64,000 nt of DNA, from NCBI GenBank assembly GCA_017893485.1, contig CM030366.1, positions 77,195,227 to 77,259,226 on the forward strand, given 5' to 3'. A program made the position numbers and the translations under genes. Positions within the stretch are counted from its first letter, which is position 1; every line of letters starts with the position of its first letter. Below are positions 19,564-31,566 of this stretch, piece after piece. The stretch is from Hemerocallis citrina (Eukaryota > Streptophyta > Magnoliopsida > Asparagales > Asphodelaceae). Below the pieces are notes generated by a model. The model saw only the letters and a list, made by a program, of their open reading frames with translations. It ran no database searches and was not told where the DNA came from.

Positions 19564-22500
19564 TGTCACGCCCCGCTTCCCAAAAACATGGAATACGAGC
19601 GTGTGACGAAGCCCAGCGAATGATTTTGACATCATCCATAAGCTGTAGGATCGACTCAGCATCGCAACAAGAATATTACAAGATATATTTACATCCAAGC
19701 ATGCATGAATAATTTATTATGCAACAGAAAACAATTTAAACATCAATAATATTCAAAATGTTTTCAATGTCTGAAACAAAAGGTAAAACTCGGGAACGTA
19801 GCCCGTTACAAGTCTTAAGTAGCAAGAATAAATAATTCAAGAAAGACAATTAATCTAAACAAGTCCTGTCTCCACTTGAAAGCTAGAACCTTTGCTCACC
19901 AATTCCAGTGGGTAGCTCGTCTCCAAAGTCTGCTTAATAAATATAAAAAGGAAAAATAGGGAAGAACAAGTGAGAATTCCCTTAGTGCAAGCTAGGGCCA
20001 CAAATAGTAAAAATGAGTACAAGTAATGGGGAATTGGAATCACGAATGTAACAAGGATATAACAAGTAGTGGATAAACCAAGAACTAGCTAGCAAGAGGG
20101 ATATCTTAGTAAACAGGCTGGATAACAAATACTAATAGTGGAGCAAGTGACAAGTGAACAAGTAGGGGTATCTAACATTAAGTGACAAGTCTCAAGTCTA
20201 GCATCATGTAACAAGTGCCAAGTCTAGTGTCAAAATTTTATTTCAAGTGTCAAGTCTCAAGTAGCAAGTTGTCGAGTATCAGGTGACAAGTTGTCAAGTT
20301 CAAGTTTCATGTTTCAAGTCTCATGTATCATGTTTCATGTATCATGTGATCAAATATCGAGTAAACATGTGTAGAGTTCAAGTTTCATGTTCAAGTCTTG
20401 TGGTGATTACTATCTAGGTAGCACTTCATGCATCCATCTTTTTACTACATGGTTGCTACAGTCAAAACAATTTCGTTTAGACCTAGTAATGGATTTTATA
20501 GGGCGGCGTACTCAGGTATCAAGTATCAAGCAAGCGATCAACCATGGGCTCTAGAGGTGGCCCCCGTCACCATGACGTGGCACTTAGTTCTACGTGGCAC
20601 TTAGTTCCATGTGATCTAAAGTATATATCATGTAATTATATAATGGGCTCTAGAGGTGGCCCCCGTAGACTCTAGAGGTGGCCCCCGTCACAATGACATG
20701 GTACTTAGTTCTACGTGGTATTTAGTTCCATGTAACATAATATTATGGGAAACACAGGCCCCCTTCCGAGTACACTTACCTATATTGTCCACCACTATGG
20801 TCTTTCCCTTAAACCCCGGCTTGTTACTTTTATTAATTCTTATCAAGCATGCACGCAAGTGTGTGAAACAAGGTACGAGAAAGTGGTGGGAACATGTGTC
20901 CAGCGAATTACATAGTTAATGTGTTCAGGCAGAATTTATGAATCGAAGTTTAAACATGAGAAACAGGGTCGAAATATCGTTAATTAATTCTAAGAAAAAT
21001 TGGGGATGTCCTATAGGGTGTCCAGCAACATCATATAAAATTTCGAGTCAATCTCTTCCTGTTAACATAGTTTAATTAATTCGCAAAGTAATGGTGTGCA
21101 GCAGTTTTGCGAATCTGTGTCTACCGATACAGCTGCAGTAAAACTGCAATAACTCCTAGACTGTGTCTCCGAATTTGAAAATTTTGGAGGCTATTGATAT
21201 TTAGACATCTAGAGCTACATTTTCTATTCAGGGCTCGAGTTCAGATTCTGATGCTAAAGGGGTCAAAACAGCATAAAAAGATTCAGGACAGCAACATGTG
21301 GGAATATCTTACTAGTATAGATTACATGAAAATTGGTTATTATGCGTCTAGGTTAATGTGTGATATAAATACAGGATAATGGTTGTCAAAACAGCAAGTA
21401 ATAATTGTTTTTCAAGCCAAATATTTGCAAGATCATCAAATACAAGATATAACATATGTCTACAAATCTAGGGCTCCTTAATTTCAGGTGTCCATGTGTT
21501 CGGGGAGTAAAATGAGTCCAAGTAGTTATAATATAATACAATAAAATTATTGTGACTTTTAAGATTATAAAATTGCGGAGATTTAATATTTGATCAACAA
21601 CGACAGTCAAGGAGGAGTCACAATTTCTAACTATTTGTAGTATTTTCAAGGAATGCTTGTACTAAAAAAAATGTGTACAAGAGGAATACTTGCCTTGATT
21701 GACGACGAATAGATCCGCTTGTTGAAGAAAATGGGATCGAAAAATCCCGGGCGAAGTCTCCCAAAAGCACGTGCGAAAATCCAACAGAAGTACAAAATTC
21801 TCCACACCAGATCGGCCAAAACAGCAAACAGCGAGCTCGATCCGGCGCGGCAAAATGGCAAACACCGAAACATAGCCAATCGGATCACTCCAATGCAGTG
21901 GATCTGGCCAGAACACGGAACAGCGGTGCTGGATTCGTTGTTGGGGAAACAAGGAACGGCGATCAGATCTGGCTCTGTTGCGCGAATCTTGGCGCGATCC
22001 TACGGTCGAGATTTAATATAGCCAATCCACTATTTCTTCTTCTTCTTCATCGAACCAAAGAGCGAGAGAGAGAGAGTGCGGTGGTGACTGGGGTTCTTCG
22101 ATGGTGACGAGGCGGCAGAAACATCGAGAAGCGACGCGGCGATGGGGTAGCACGGTGGTGACGGAGCGGTGACGACTGAGGAGGGCGACGCGTGCGGCTC
22201 TGTTCGTGGTTCGAACAGGGGAGGAGTTAGGGAATGGGTTCGGGGGTTGGCAGTTGGTGATAGTGGAGGTCGTGGGATGGGGACGATGGCGAGGCGATGA
22301 GGAGGAGACTGGCGGGGTAATGGCGATGGGTAGAGGTTGAAGACGACGGGAGTTTGGGATTGGAGGAGTTGGGTTCAAAGTTGGGTAATGGCGATGGAGA
22401 TTAGGTTCGAGAGGTGATAATGGCGGTGGTGGTTGTTGTGGTGGGGTTGACGAAGAGCGGGGGTCGAAGGTGAGGGAGACGGCAGTGTAGCGATCGGAGA

Positions 22501-22900
22501 TGGGGATTGGTTCTGCACGTGCGAAAAGAGCGGAGGAAGGGAAGATGTGAGCGGCGGTTTGTTAAGGTTTTAACAGTAGATTAGGGTAGGGGTTAGGGTA
22601 GGGTTATATAGTTAGGGTTTGGGTTTGTGGGTTTTAGGGTATCCGCATTGAATAGGATCCAACAGGAGAATTGGTCAAAATGCAATAAAATGGGGAATAA
22701 AGAGATAAATGAGAAGGAATAGTCCATTCTTCATGAAGAACGACACAAAGTGCACACGAATGAATTCGGAAAAAGGACCAAAAATTGAGTCGAAAACAAT
22801 TTGATGATTTTATTCGAATAGAAACAAAATACTGGATCACAAATTGATAAAAGAGTACAATGGGGCAAAATACAGTATAAAAATACAAATATGGGCTACA
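19564..22900 (-). repeat. G 5' LTR (3337 bp)
   Basis: It begins (plus strand) TGTCACGCCCCGCTTCCC and matches the left LTR through to about 22890. It keeps a 430-bp segment lost from the left LTR, with extra copies of GGGCTCTAGAGGTGGCCCCC. Its outer end reads ATATGGGCTACA where the other LTR has CAGGAGTTACA, so the terminal ten bases have changed. Confidence 0.85.
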
Positions 22901-24100
22901 AATCCGAATTTTTTTTAATTTCTGGACTATGCTTGATGGCTGGATAACTCAATAGTAAAGGGATTTGGTTTTATTTTAATTTATTTAACTTATTTAACTA
23001 CTTTATTAAAGAAAGATTTATATATGTAAAGTAATAATTTATTAAGGGTTGTTTCCATATAACTTGTAAAACCCTAAAAATCCAGATTTCGGCCTATTAA
23101 AGAGCCACTACAGCCGTCCCCCCTCCTCTGCAAATAAAAATATTATTTTACAATTGATTTTCTTGGAGTTTCGAAGCAAGGATCTTGGATTTTTGCGAAA
23201 GGAAGAACCTTTTTTATTCTCTTTGTTAATTCGGTTGATTCTTCAATAAGGTGAGCGACATATGTTTGATTTCTTGCTGTCTTATGCGAGTTGTATGTGA
23301 TGATTTGTCTATTAGAAAGCATGTTAGGGGATTGTATGATGATGGATGAATAAAAATTGAATATTTTCATGAAAACTATGCTATTGATGATTAAAATTCT
23401 ATATAGATGACTTGAGATTGTTAAAGAACTTAATAGAAATCATGGGTATGTTCTTTTCCTTCATATTATTGCTGATTTGCACATACACTATGAGATTGTA
23501 TGATGTTTATTGCATGAAAGTGAGTAAAGTAAGGTTCTTGCTGTGTGTGAATGTATATACTCTGTTCTTGGTGTTTTGATGGACAAAACTTGATTAAATA
23601 CTTGTTGTAGTTGCATATATTTATGGGTAAACTAATGTAATCAGTGGGGTATGTGTATGACAAGTTGTGAAGGAATTCGATCAAAAAGATAAATTCTTGA
23701 AGTGAAAAGAGGGGTTGAAGTTTTCGGGTCTGATGCTTTCAGCCGAAATTGTGTTTTTGTGTGTTTTTGCAAAGTTTTCAATTGGATCTTGATTGTTTTG
23801 ATACTGAGATTGATTTGAACAATATATTACCTATATACGATGTTTTCTTGATGCTTTTACTGATGCAAACCCACACACATACACACTTATATACTATGTT
23901 TTACTGGTATTAAGATTTTATGAAAATTTGCTCTTTTATGAACTTGATGAGATTTTGATTTGATTTACGAACTCCAGGATGTTAGTGAAGTTGTATATGA
24001 TCATCTCAAGGTTTTAATATTTTAAATTCATGCTTTTAAAAAGTTTAAATTAAGTATCAGTTGAGAAGTGCACAAAATTTAAAGCTGCTGTATGGGCTGT
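22901..24100 (+). repeat. F 3' LTR, segment 2
   Basis: AT-rich LTR sequence between G and the LINE, with no gene. Bases 23085-23130 (CCTATTAAAGAGCC, then a C-rich stretch) could include the LTR promoter. It cannot be checked against the 5' LTR, whose matching part is off the window. Confidence 0.6.
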
Positions 24101-25286
24101 TTTTTACATGTTAGCGGCCCCTTTAATTCGGCAGTCACGTCGAATATCGGCAATGGCCGGTCTACCAGATTCTGGTGGGATAGGTGGTGTGGAGACCATG
24201 CTCTGAAGGATACGTTCCCAGAGCTGTATGAGAGGTCGTCTCGACCGAATATGTCCGTGGCCGACGGTTGGAAAAGGGGAGGTTGGAGACCGGCGCTCCG
24301 AGGTACATTAACTCCAAATCTTCATCAGCAACTGCTAGACATGCAAGCACACATCGCACGGGCAGGAACAAGGTGCACTCAAGGCCCAGACTAGAAGCGA
24401 TGGGGACTCGAGAGTAAGGGAGTTTTCTCGGTGAGATCTCTGTATCACCGGATTCACTTTCGATGGTGCAGACCCGGCTGGGCACAGGTGTTGTGGAAGG
24501 TGAAAACACCTCTTAAAGTCAGAGTTTTTTTATGGCTTGTACTCAATAATGCCATCCTCACTAGGCAAAACCTGGCCAAAAGGCAACCACAGGTGGCGAC
24601 CAATTGTGGATTCTGCATCGCACCGGTGGAAGATTTAAATCACCTGTTTATTAACTGCCCTAGAAGTAAGGCAACTATGGTTGAGGTACTCCGAGCCTTA
24701 GGTACAGGTGACTACCTAGGTGTATATGAGGACTTGTGGATTGGTCCTAAATTTGCAACGATTCGCCATGAGATGAAGGAGGCGTGGTACATTACAATAG
24801 CGGCGACAACATGGGTGTTATGGCTTGACAAAAATAATTTTTATTTTCGTACTTCATGTAATAGTATTTCTGGTAATCTGACTCACATAATGCATCTAAT
24901 CTCTTTTTGGGCTACAGCTGCGGCCACTGGGGCAAGAGGGAGGATAGCCAAAGTATTCCAGGTAGAGGAGTTTGACGATGAGGTGGTAGAGTTCGGGCCA
25001 ACGCTGGATTGAGGGACTGGCTGCACCAGTCATGACAGTGCGTACCAGCTGGGGTTTTGTTTCTCTTTACTGTACTCTCGGGTCGCTGGAGGTTGAGTAG
25101 TTAGACCTACCCCCTAGGGTTTGTTGGGGGTGTATGTTTGTTTTCTCGTATTTTTTCCTGCATTGTATCTTGTTTTGTACTGTTGTTTTGTTCTGTTGTT
25201 TTCTCCCGGTACGTCGGGGTTGTTTTATTAACGTCTTATTAATGAAACAGGGTGGCTTTATTCCACCTTTTCCCAAAAAAAAAAAA
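24100..25286 (+). mobile_element. 5'-truncated L1-type LINE
   Basis: The insertion ends in a 12-base A tail (25275-25286) after a 3' end CATTAATGAAACAGGG-like word (25240-25257) that is shared, in inverse orientation, with the LINE end at 31577-31640. Only the last 300 codons of ORF2 and a 270-bp 3' UTR remain. The left border near 24100 is estimated from where ORF2 homology begins. I found no convincing target duplication. It lies in the F 3' LTR, which resumes at 25287. Confidence 0.85.
24107..25012 (+). pseudogene. LINE ORF2 C-terminus with zf-RVT domain
   Basis: The frame opens with the NIGNGRSTRFWWDRWCGD motif typical of the region after reverse transcriptase in plant LINEs. It runs through a single in-frame TAG (24392-24394, where a Trp or Arg codon would be expected) and continues to the natural stop at 25010-25012. 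The zinc-binding reverse transcriptase domain (zf-RVT, Pfam PF13966 by recognition) is clear: WKVKTPLKVRVFLWLVLNN, then CGFC, then HLFINCPRS, giving the C-x2-C...H-x4-C pattern. The C-terminal 70 residues are the usual tail with AATTWVLWLDKNN. RT and endonuclease are missing by 5' truncation, so the copy is dead. Confidence 0.9.
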
Positions 25287-26916
25287 GGTTGACTGTCCCG
25301 TTTTGAACTAAAATGAAGGTCGACTGTGACTTTTGAAGGTCGACCGAAATCATTGTTTTTGGATGTTTTGTGAGTTCTTCCGTCGTTTTTCTTGAACGAT
25401 TATTTCTTCGATATTATGGATTATTGATTTACTGTTTTAGAGGATGTTTTTGCTACAAATTACAGTAATTAACAGAATGTCATATTTTGATTTTAATAGA
25501 ATTTAAATTGTATTTCTATAAATTTATAAAATGAAACATATATGATTTTTGAAGAAATTAATAGTTTATGATATTCTATGACTTCAAAAGATGATTCTCA
25601 GTTATTTAATGGATTTAATATTTTATTTCAGTTCTCGAAATTCGTGAGTATCTTGAATGAATTTGGGTTTTGTGGATTAAAAGTGTTTTGTTGATATAAA
25701 TGTTTTGATGATGAAATTAAGAGTTTTATAGAAAGTTTTGGTGTTGATATTCATTTTTTGAGTCTGTAGGAGTTGAGTGGGATTCATGTGAACCGACAGA
25801 TGAGATTTTGTGGATTATGACCAGTTAGGTCTTGGGGTTGTTGTTGTGGAATTAATTCCGGCAGGATACACTAACTTTAGAGAGGGGGAATTTGTGTGTT
25901 AATAATAATCAACTTAAGGACAGGCACTAGAGGAGATGTGATGGAACTTGGGAAACGTAAGTATATGCTCTTGGGGTCCAGTCCAACGGATGCGTTCTAG
26001 GACTTATGTGTTCTGTATCAAGAGGACTATTGGTATGTTCGCGTGTCGAGGGTCTGCAGTGCCTATTTACAGAACATACGGTGCATTCGCGTGTCAAGGG
26101 TCGGCGGGCCTATTCATGGGATGTACTGTGTATCTGCACGTCGAGGGTCGGCAGGCCTATTCGTGGGGTACACGACAGGGAGGTGATTCTCCGGTTTTTT
26201 AGCTATGCTTACATGATGCTTGCGCGTTGAGGGTTGTCAGGCCTATTCGCGGAGTAATTTAGATCTGTTTCCATCACCGTAGTAGGATTATTTGCATAAC
26301 GAGGGATCTAACCCTATAAAGTGGAGAACGATAAGGGCTTGCACCGGACCTATGTAGTATGGAATGCATAGAATCCGACAAGTATACATTAGAGAGTCAT
26401 CATATTGCATTTGTGTTTTCTTGACTTGGTTTTACGCATGTTTGTTTTCTGCTTTTCTACACTTGACACTTAGTCTAGTTTCACTTGATGTTTTCATGCT
26501 TTATTTATCGTTATTTCATTATCCATTTGTTACCACTGTTGGTATGTGTTGTTTATAATTTTATTCCTTTATGTTTCATTTATATCGTATTTCTTTTAAT
26601 GTCACTCACACCGTTATGGATGACCCTGTAGTTTTGGGGGTTAGGATTATCTCTAGCCTCATGCTTTACAGGTAGGTACCATTAGCTTGGAATTGGATGC
26701 ATGTGGTAGAAAGATAATATGGCTTAGGCAAATTGTAAAAGAAAGATAATATAATTCAAGGTGTTAATTTTTCACTGTGCTTGGTAAACAATTGATGTAA
26801 TAAAAATTTTTAATTTTCCTGTATTTGGTTGCTATGTTTATGATTACATTGAAGTTGATTTTGAAAATTTTGCCACGTATTTCTAATTTTATTTATTGAA
26901 AATTCGGGGCGCTACG
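25287..26916 (+). repeat. F 3' LTR, segment 3
   Basis: It resumes after the LINE A tail and from about 25343 aligns with the 5' LTR (9649-11185). It has four copies of the GTCGAGGGTCGGCGGGCC unit (26046-26250) against three in the 5' LTR. The last base is G where the other LTR has A (CTACG against CTACA). Confidence 0.85.
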
Positions 26917-27385
26917 GCGGAGCTCCTCTTCATAGTTTCCTGGTGGTCAAACTCCTCTTTGTAACTCCCCCGATAGCGAACATCCTTTTCGTAGCTCCCC
27001 GGGAGCGAAACTCCTTTTTGTAGCTCATCCGTGGCAAAGCCCCTCTTTGTAGCACCCCCGATGGAGAAGCTCCTCGTCGTAGCTCCCTTATGTCGAAGCT
27101 CCTCTTCGTATCTCCCCGAGGGTGATGCTCCCCTTCATAGCTCCATGTAGATGAAGCTCCTCTTCATAGTTTCTTGGGGGCAAAACTCCCCTTTGTAACT
27201 CCCTCGATGGCAAAGCTCCTCTTCATAGCTCCCCGGAGCGAAACTCCTCTTTGCAGCTCCCTCGATGGTGAAGCTCTCGTCGTAGCTCCTTGATGCCAAA
27301 ACTTCTCTTCGTAGCTTCCCGTGGGTGAAGCTCCTCTCCGTAGCTTCTCCGTGGCGAAGTCCTCTTCTCGAATCCTAGAGACAGA
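26917..27385. repeat. E4 array 2: about fifteen units of roughly 30 bp
   Basis: Units of 28-36 bp have the form GCGAAGCTCCTCTTCGTAGC followed by TCCCCGATG. The array abuts the right end of F, and its position before the PPT matches the second arrays of E1-E3. Confidence 0.85.
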
Positions 27386-28527
27386 TATATTGCGAACCTA
27401 TTTTGACCCTCAAGGTGGACGATTACTCAACCGACTTATGAACAAACTTGTAGATCTTCGAGTCCCCTTCGAAATAAGAGCTCATATGCCACAATTGGAC
27501 CTCTGTAGTACCAGTAATTTATGTTATACTGCAGCTGCATGCAAGAGCCCAAAAAAAGAAAGGGAGGAGGAAAGAAAAACACGTGCATCACACGTGCATG
27601 CATAATGTGGGCAGCACATGCGTCACACATGTTAGACTCCCAAAAAAGTTTGCTGATGTGTCAGTGGGATCCAGCCACCCACTCACTGACAGTAGGACCC
27701 ACGTGGGATCCGCACCTCCTCGATTCAGTTTTCGTCGTCTGAGGTGGCGGTTGCTTCATGCCCCCCACCTTCGTTCCATCTCCTCAAATTTTGTGTCAAG
27801 CAAGATGGGTGACTAAGATCGCTCCAAACGACGCGCTCCTTAATAACACGTGCGAAGCACATACAAACAAAAAAAAGAAAAAAAGAAATGCTGACATGGC
27901 AGTAAGACCCACCAGCCACCCCTGCTTCAGTCACAGTGGGCCCCAAGTGGGACCCCGACCTCCTCGGTTCAGATTTCGTCGTTTGAGGAGGGGGTTGCTT
28001 TGCGCTCCTGTGACCATACAATCTCCAAAATAAAATGCAATGCACGCGATCAATGATCCAGATCTCCTCAAAATCCCCACATGTATGACTTTTTAATTTA
28101 GTTCTGTTTATTAATTATAAATTTTTAAAAAACTAATTAAAAAATCTAGAAAATAATTAAAATATCTCAAAAATTATTTTAAAATCATCAAAAATTATTA
28201 TAAATTCAGATAATTACTTAATAAAATTTGAAAATTAGTTATAATTTTAGAAAAATTAATTTTAAATCCAAAAGTTAATTAATATTTTGATCAATTAATT
28301 AAAATTCTGAAAAATGATTAAAAGTTTGGGGAAAATCCCAAAATATTCAGAAAATTCAGAAATAAATCCAGAAAATTATGAGAATCATTCTGGGAACTTT
28401 ATAAAGTCAGAACAGTTCTATTAGACCCTAAGCAAGGTTCCTACGTCTCCGAAAGCTCCGATTAGTTATGTAAACCATTCTGGATTGGCAAACTAGTCCT
28501 CGAAGGATGTGAAACACAATCTTCAGG
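27386..28527. other. E4 spacer with a two-unit imperfect duplication
   Basis: No gene is seen. Two segments (about 27560-27750 and 27845-28010) resemble each other: each has an ACACGTGC word, an A-rich run, a GACAGTAGGACCCAC-like stretch and CACCTCCTCGATTCAGTTTTC-like sequence with one to three differences. 28080-28440 is AT-rich with many AAAAATTA words. Confidence 0.65.
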
Positions 28528-28560
28528 AAAGGGGGGGGGGGGGGGGGTGGGGGAGGCTTG
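28528..28560 (+). promoter_or_regulatory. E4 polypurine tract with a 17-base G run
   Basis: AAA, then 17 G, then TGGGGGAGGCTTG lead into TGATATGGGG. The G run could form a G-quadruplex with the following G tracts, and its true length is uncertain. Confidence 0.8.
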
Positions 28561-29205
28561 TGATATGGGGAAAATTATAACCAAATCAGGATCGTTCAAA
28601 TTAGGCACGAATGCTAAAGTTCTTAGGAGTAAAATGGTAAATTTTAGCCGATATAGATCCGATAGAAGGATGTGGGCCACTTTTAGGCTTTTCAACCTGA
28701 TCTGGCCTATAATAAGGGGCTGCCAAAGAAGCTCTAACAGAAAGGAGTCCAGGTTCATCCGAAGAAGCTAGTTTAAACCCCCTATTTCTAGAGAATAACT
28801 ACTTATATCTCTCAATGCAAAAGTGATGGTTTTAAAACTCTATCTCTCTACCTAGAGAAGTTTCCTAACTCAATCTCTTTACATGGGAGAGAGTAACCAC
28901 CCTTATCAAAATACTGGGAAGTATAGATAACTCTAATATCTTTGAACAGGTGCCCATAACTACTATATATACCTCTTGATCTCTTCAGAAACAAGGAAAT
29001 GGCAAATTCCGCTCTGAAAACTCTTCTTGTCCTCTGAGTTTTCAGACTTGGGCGTCGGAGGGTCTGTTGCAGGGGCCAACCCGATGTTTTAGGCTATTTT
29101 GCAGGTCAATCATAGTGGCCACATCCGACCTGGACGATCAAATTTGAGGGTCAAGAACAATTTGCGGCGATCAACACCACCGAAGAGTATATATCAGACT
29201 TTTAT

Positions 29206-30936
29206 TGTAACACCCCATATTAAGAATATATATATATCAAGTGGCAGTGCCCTATAGAAATTCTATGGGGGCTTTCATGGAATTAAATGGGAGGGGGTGG
29301 GCCCGGTTTGATGAAAGAAATAGCAATTGAGGTTGTGCTTCTCCGCTGTCACATTTGGTGACGTAAAGGGGATGTTTGGCCCGCCCACTAGAGAGGTGTA
29401 ACACCCCGTGTTAAAATATAATATATATATAAGAGTATTGGGCTGTTACCTATAGGATTTCCTATGAGTGATAATATATGGAAATATATTGGAAAGTGGG
29501 GGGGGGCACACATGAAAACAAAAACAGAAGTGTGCTGTGTGAGAAGTTGTTGACTTCTTCAACCATAGTATGCTGATGTGGCTTCACATGTAGGGGCCCA
29601 CCTCACGGGGGAGGTTCTCAGGAGAGAAAGAACGGGTGAATGGTAAAGAATTTGTCCCATATCGGATTGAAACTAGAATATAATAATATTAAAATATAAT
29701 AGCCTATGATCAAGAGTCACCTAATCGGTTGACCACCTTTTGAGAGGCATCCTGTGATGGGCAGTTGTACTGCATAGTATCTAAATTTTTTCTAAATTGT
29801 ATAAATTGTTTGAGCTATGGGAAGGGGCGTTACAAATGGTATCAGCGCCGACTTTCGACACCGAGTGTGGAGCATATAGTCGGGCAAAGGATTCCGGGAC
29901 TATAGACCCAGTCGGGCGGTGTATTCCGGACTGTGGTGAGCCCTCAATTAAATCTGGGACTGTTATTAATCGGGCGATGGATTTCGGGATTATAATTAGT
30001 CGGGCGGATAGGAGGGAAGCTCAATTAAATTCGGGATTATGATTGGACAGGCGGTGGATTCCGGGATCATGAATAATCAGGTGGATAGAATAGCAGGTGC
30101 TCCACAACGGCTAGAAAGTAGATCCTGCACTAGATTGTGCATGCCCATGCTCAGCGAGAACGCTGATTTCTGAAGGGAGTGTCTGTAACACCCCGTGTTA
30201 AAATATAATATATATATAGGAGTATTTGGCTGTTACCTATAGGATTTCCTATGGGTGATGATATATGGAAATATATTGGAATGTGTGTGTGTGGGGGGGG
30301 GGGGGGTTCCACACGTGAAACAAAAATAGAAGTGTGCTGTGTGGGAAGTTGTTGACTTTGTCAACCATAGTATGCTGATGTGGCTTCACATGTGGGGGCC
30401 CACCTCACAGGGGAGGTTCTCAGGAGAGAAAGAACGGGCGAATGGTAAAGAATTTGTCCCTTATCGGATTGAACTAGAATATAATAATATTAAAATATAA
30501 TAGCCTATGATCAAGAGACACCTAATCGGTTAACCACCTTTTGAGAGGCAGCTTGTGGTGGGCAGTTGTACTACATAGTATCTAATTTGTCTTCTAAATT
30601 GTATAAATTGTCTGATTTAGGGGCAGGAGCGTTACAAGAGGAGCAGGGGGGTTCCGCTGTACCTGCCACGTGTGTGGCAAGTGGTGGGGACCACCCGAGG
30701 TGTACCTGCTGCTGCTATACGAGTGGTAGTGGCGGGGCCCAGGTTGTGTGTGTGGCTGACGTCAACACACGGGATGTGGAAAATTTGTCCCATATCGGAA
30801 ATTTGAAAGATTAATTGCCTGTATATATATAATTGCCCGGGATTAGAGGTCACCAATCAGCTATAACACATTTTATGAGGCAAGCCTGTGGTTGGCAGTT
30901 GTTAGAAAAATTACTGTTTCGGGTCAGGGTGTTACA
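29206..30936 (+). mobile_element. Solo LTR (486 bp) with perfect TTTAT target duplication, itself split
   Basis: It starts TGTAACACCCCATATT at 29206 and ends CAGGGTGTTACA at 30936. TTTAT flanks it at 29201-29205 and 30937-30941. It is interrupted by a TRIM at 29397-30636. The right half (30642-30936) has CCCATATCGGAAATTTG and GAGGCAAGCCTGTGG blocks shared with the TRIM LTRs, so it belongs to the same wider family. Confidence 0.9.
29397..30636 (+). mobile_element. TRIM: miniature terminal-repeat retrotransposon, complete (1240 bp)
   Basis: Two LTRs (29397-29834, 438 bp; 30184-30636, 453 bp) flank a 349-bp interior. A PBS of the tRNA-iMet type, TGGTATCAGCGCC, starts at 29837, and the polypurine-like tract TGAAGGGAGTGTC precedes the second LTR. 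Perfect AGAGG target duplications lie at 29392-29396 and 30637-30641. The interior codes for nothing; it is made of about five copies of a GGGCGGTGGATTCCGGGAT-like unit, ending in a TGCTCAGCGAGAACGCTG stretch. LTRs differ mainly by small changes and the length of a G run (30294-30306). It must be mobilised by proteins from other elements. Confidence 0.9.
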
Positions 30937-31001
30937 TTTATTATTTTCATGAAAATAATTCACAATATATGGTTGGTCCTATACAGAAATTAGCAGCAGC
31001 A

Positions 31002-31550
31002 GATACGTAACATAATGATTTGTTAGACCTAAATAGATTTCTTCTATTCGATGTAAATCGAATGCATCATCAGTTGCACAAGCAGTTCTCTTAATTATCT
31101 TTTTGTATGAAAAGTAATTATTCTCAAATTTTACATGAAATTTTATTAGTTTTTCATAAATTTATAAACATGTGTTTTGTTTCACTGAAATATGTTAGTG
31201 ACTTATTTATATTAATTTCTAAATGTTTTCCTAAGAGAAATGCATCTCCAATACGATTTATATAATTTTGCAGTCTCTTTAAAACTAATATAGCATAAAA
31301 TGAAAATAGTTTTTAATAATTTTATCTTAGATATAAATGATGCATAATTTTTTGAAGCATTTTTTATTCTTTTTATCATCATCATTTTAAAGTCTGTATA
31401 ATATTACACAGGGTTATACGGGTTTATTTTATATAAAACCCTTTTTTCTTATTGGCATTTGAAATGAAAACAGAATTTGTTTGACTCATACTCAAATTAA
31501 AATCGTAGCAATACTAATTGTATTCTATTACGAGCACACTATCTTTGTTC
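31002..31550. other. AT-rich flank without recognisable genes
   Basis: Sequence between the E4 LTR end and the LINE/ITPK insertion. I see no open frame of note and no repeat. It is probably old intergenic or intronic host DNA. Confidence 0.5.
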
Positions 31551-31566
31551 TACCAAGAAGGTATTT
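31551..31566. repeat. Target-site duplication, left copy (16 bp)
   Basis: TACCAAGAAGGTATTT here is repeated exactly at 33362-33377. Long direct repeats beside a poly(T)/poly(A) end are the mark of target-primed reverse transcription by a LINE. Confidence 0.9.

Larger units (their letters stand above)
14225..22900 (-). mobile_element. Element G: non-coding LTR retrotransposon with 2.9-3.3 kb LTRs
   Basis: Two direct repeats, 14225-17159 and 19564-22900, flank a 2.4-kb interior. The interior has a tRNA-iMet PBS on the minus strand beside the right repeat (19542-19553) and a polypurine tract with the GAGGACGAA word beside the left one. The element therefore runs on the minus strand. The interior has no gag or pol; it holds AAT-type microsatellites, a 27-bp minisatellite shared with F and a tRNA-Met fragment. 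A clear target duplication is not seen: the left flank is taaat, the right aatcc, and both outer ends have decayed (TATCACG instead of TGTCACG on the left). Confidence 0.85.
9649..26916 (+). mobile_element. Element F: non-coding LTR retrotransposon (LARD-like), heavily nested
   Basis: LTR ends at 11185 (ATTCGGGGTGCTACA) and 26916 (ATTCGGGGCGCTACG), with an initiator tRNA-Met type PBS TGGTATCAGAGC at 11191-11202 after the first and a polypurine tract AAGGGGGGAATGA (14167-14179) before TGTAACACCCAGC at 14180. The 5' LTR is cut on its left by E3. The 3' LTR is split by G (14225-22900) and a LINE (about 24100-25286). The 3-kb interior holds no gag or pol. F itself lies in the satellite array of E4. 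Size and emptiness fit a LARD, a large non-autonomous derivative mobilised by proteins from elsewhere. Confidence 0.85.
26917..31001 (+). mobile_element. Tat-lineage element E4, 3' fragment
   Basis: It consists of a satellite array (26917-27385), a non-coding spacer, a G-rich polypurine tract (28528-28560) and an LTR starting TGATATGGGG at 28561. The LTR is interrupted at 29206-30936 by a solo LTR and ends TTAGCAGCAGCA at 31001, like the E3 LTR end. Everything 5' of the array was displaced to the left by insertion of F. No ORF X or Y sequence of E4 is in the window. Confidence 0.75.
28561..31001 (+). repeat. E4 3' LTR (about 705 bp without the insertion)
   Basis: Its start resembles the E3 LTR (TGATATGG, then a CAAATCAGGATCGTTCAAAT-like stretch) and it carries CTTGGGCGTCGGAGGGTC (29048-29065), matching E3 ACTTGAGCGTCGGAGG. 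It is split at 29206 by a solo LTR flanked by TTTAT and resumes at 30942. It ends at 31001; host-like AT-rich sequence follows. Confidence 0.75.
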
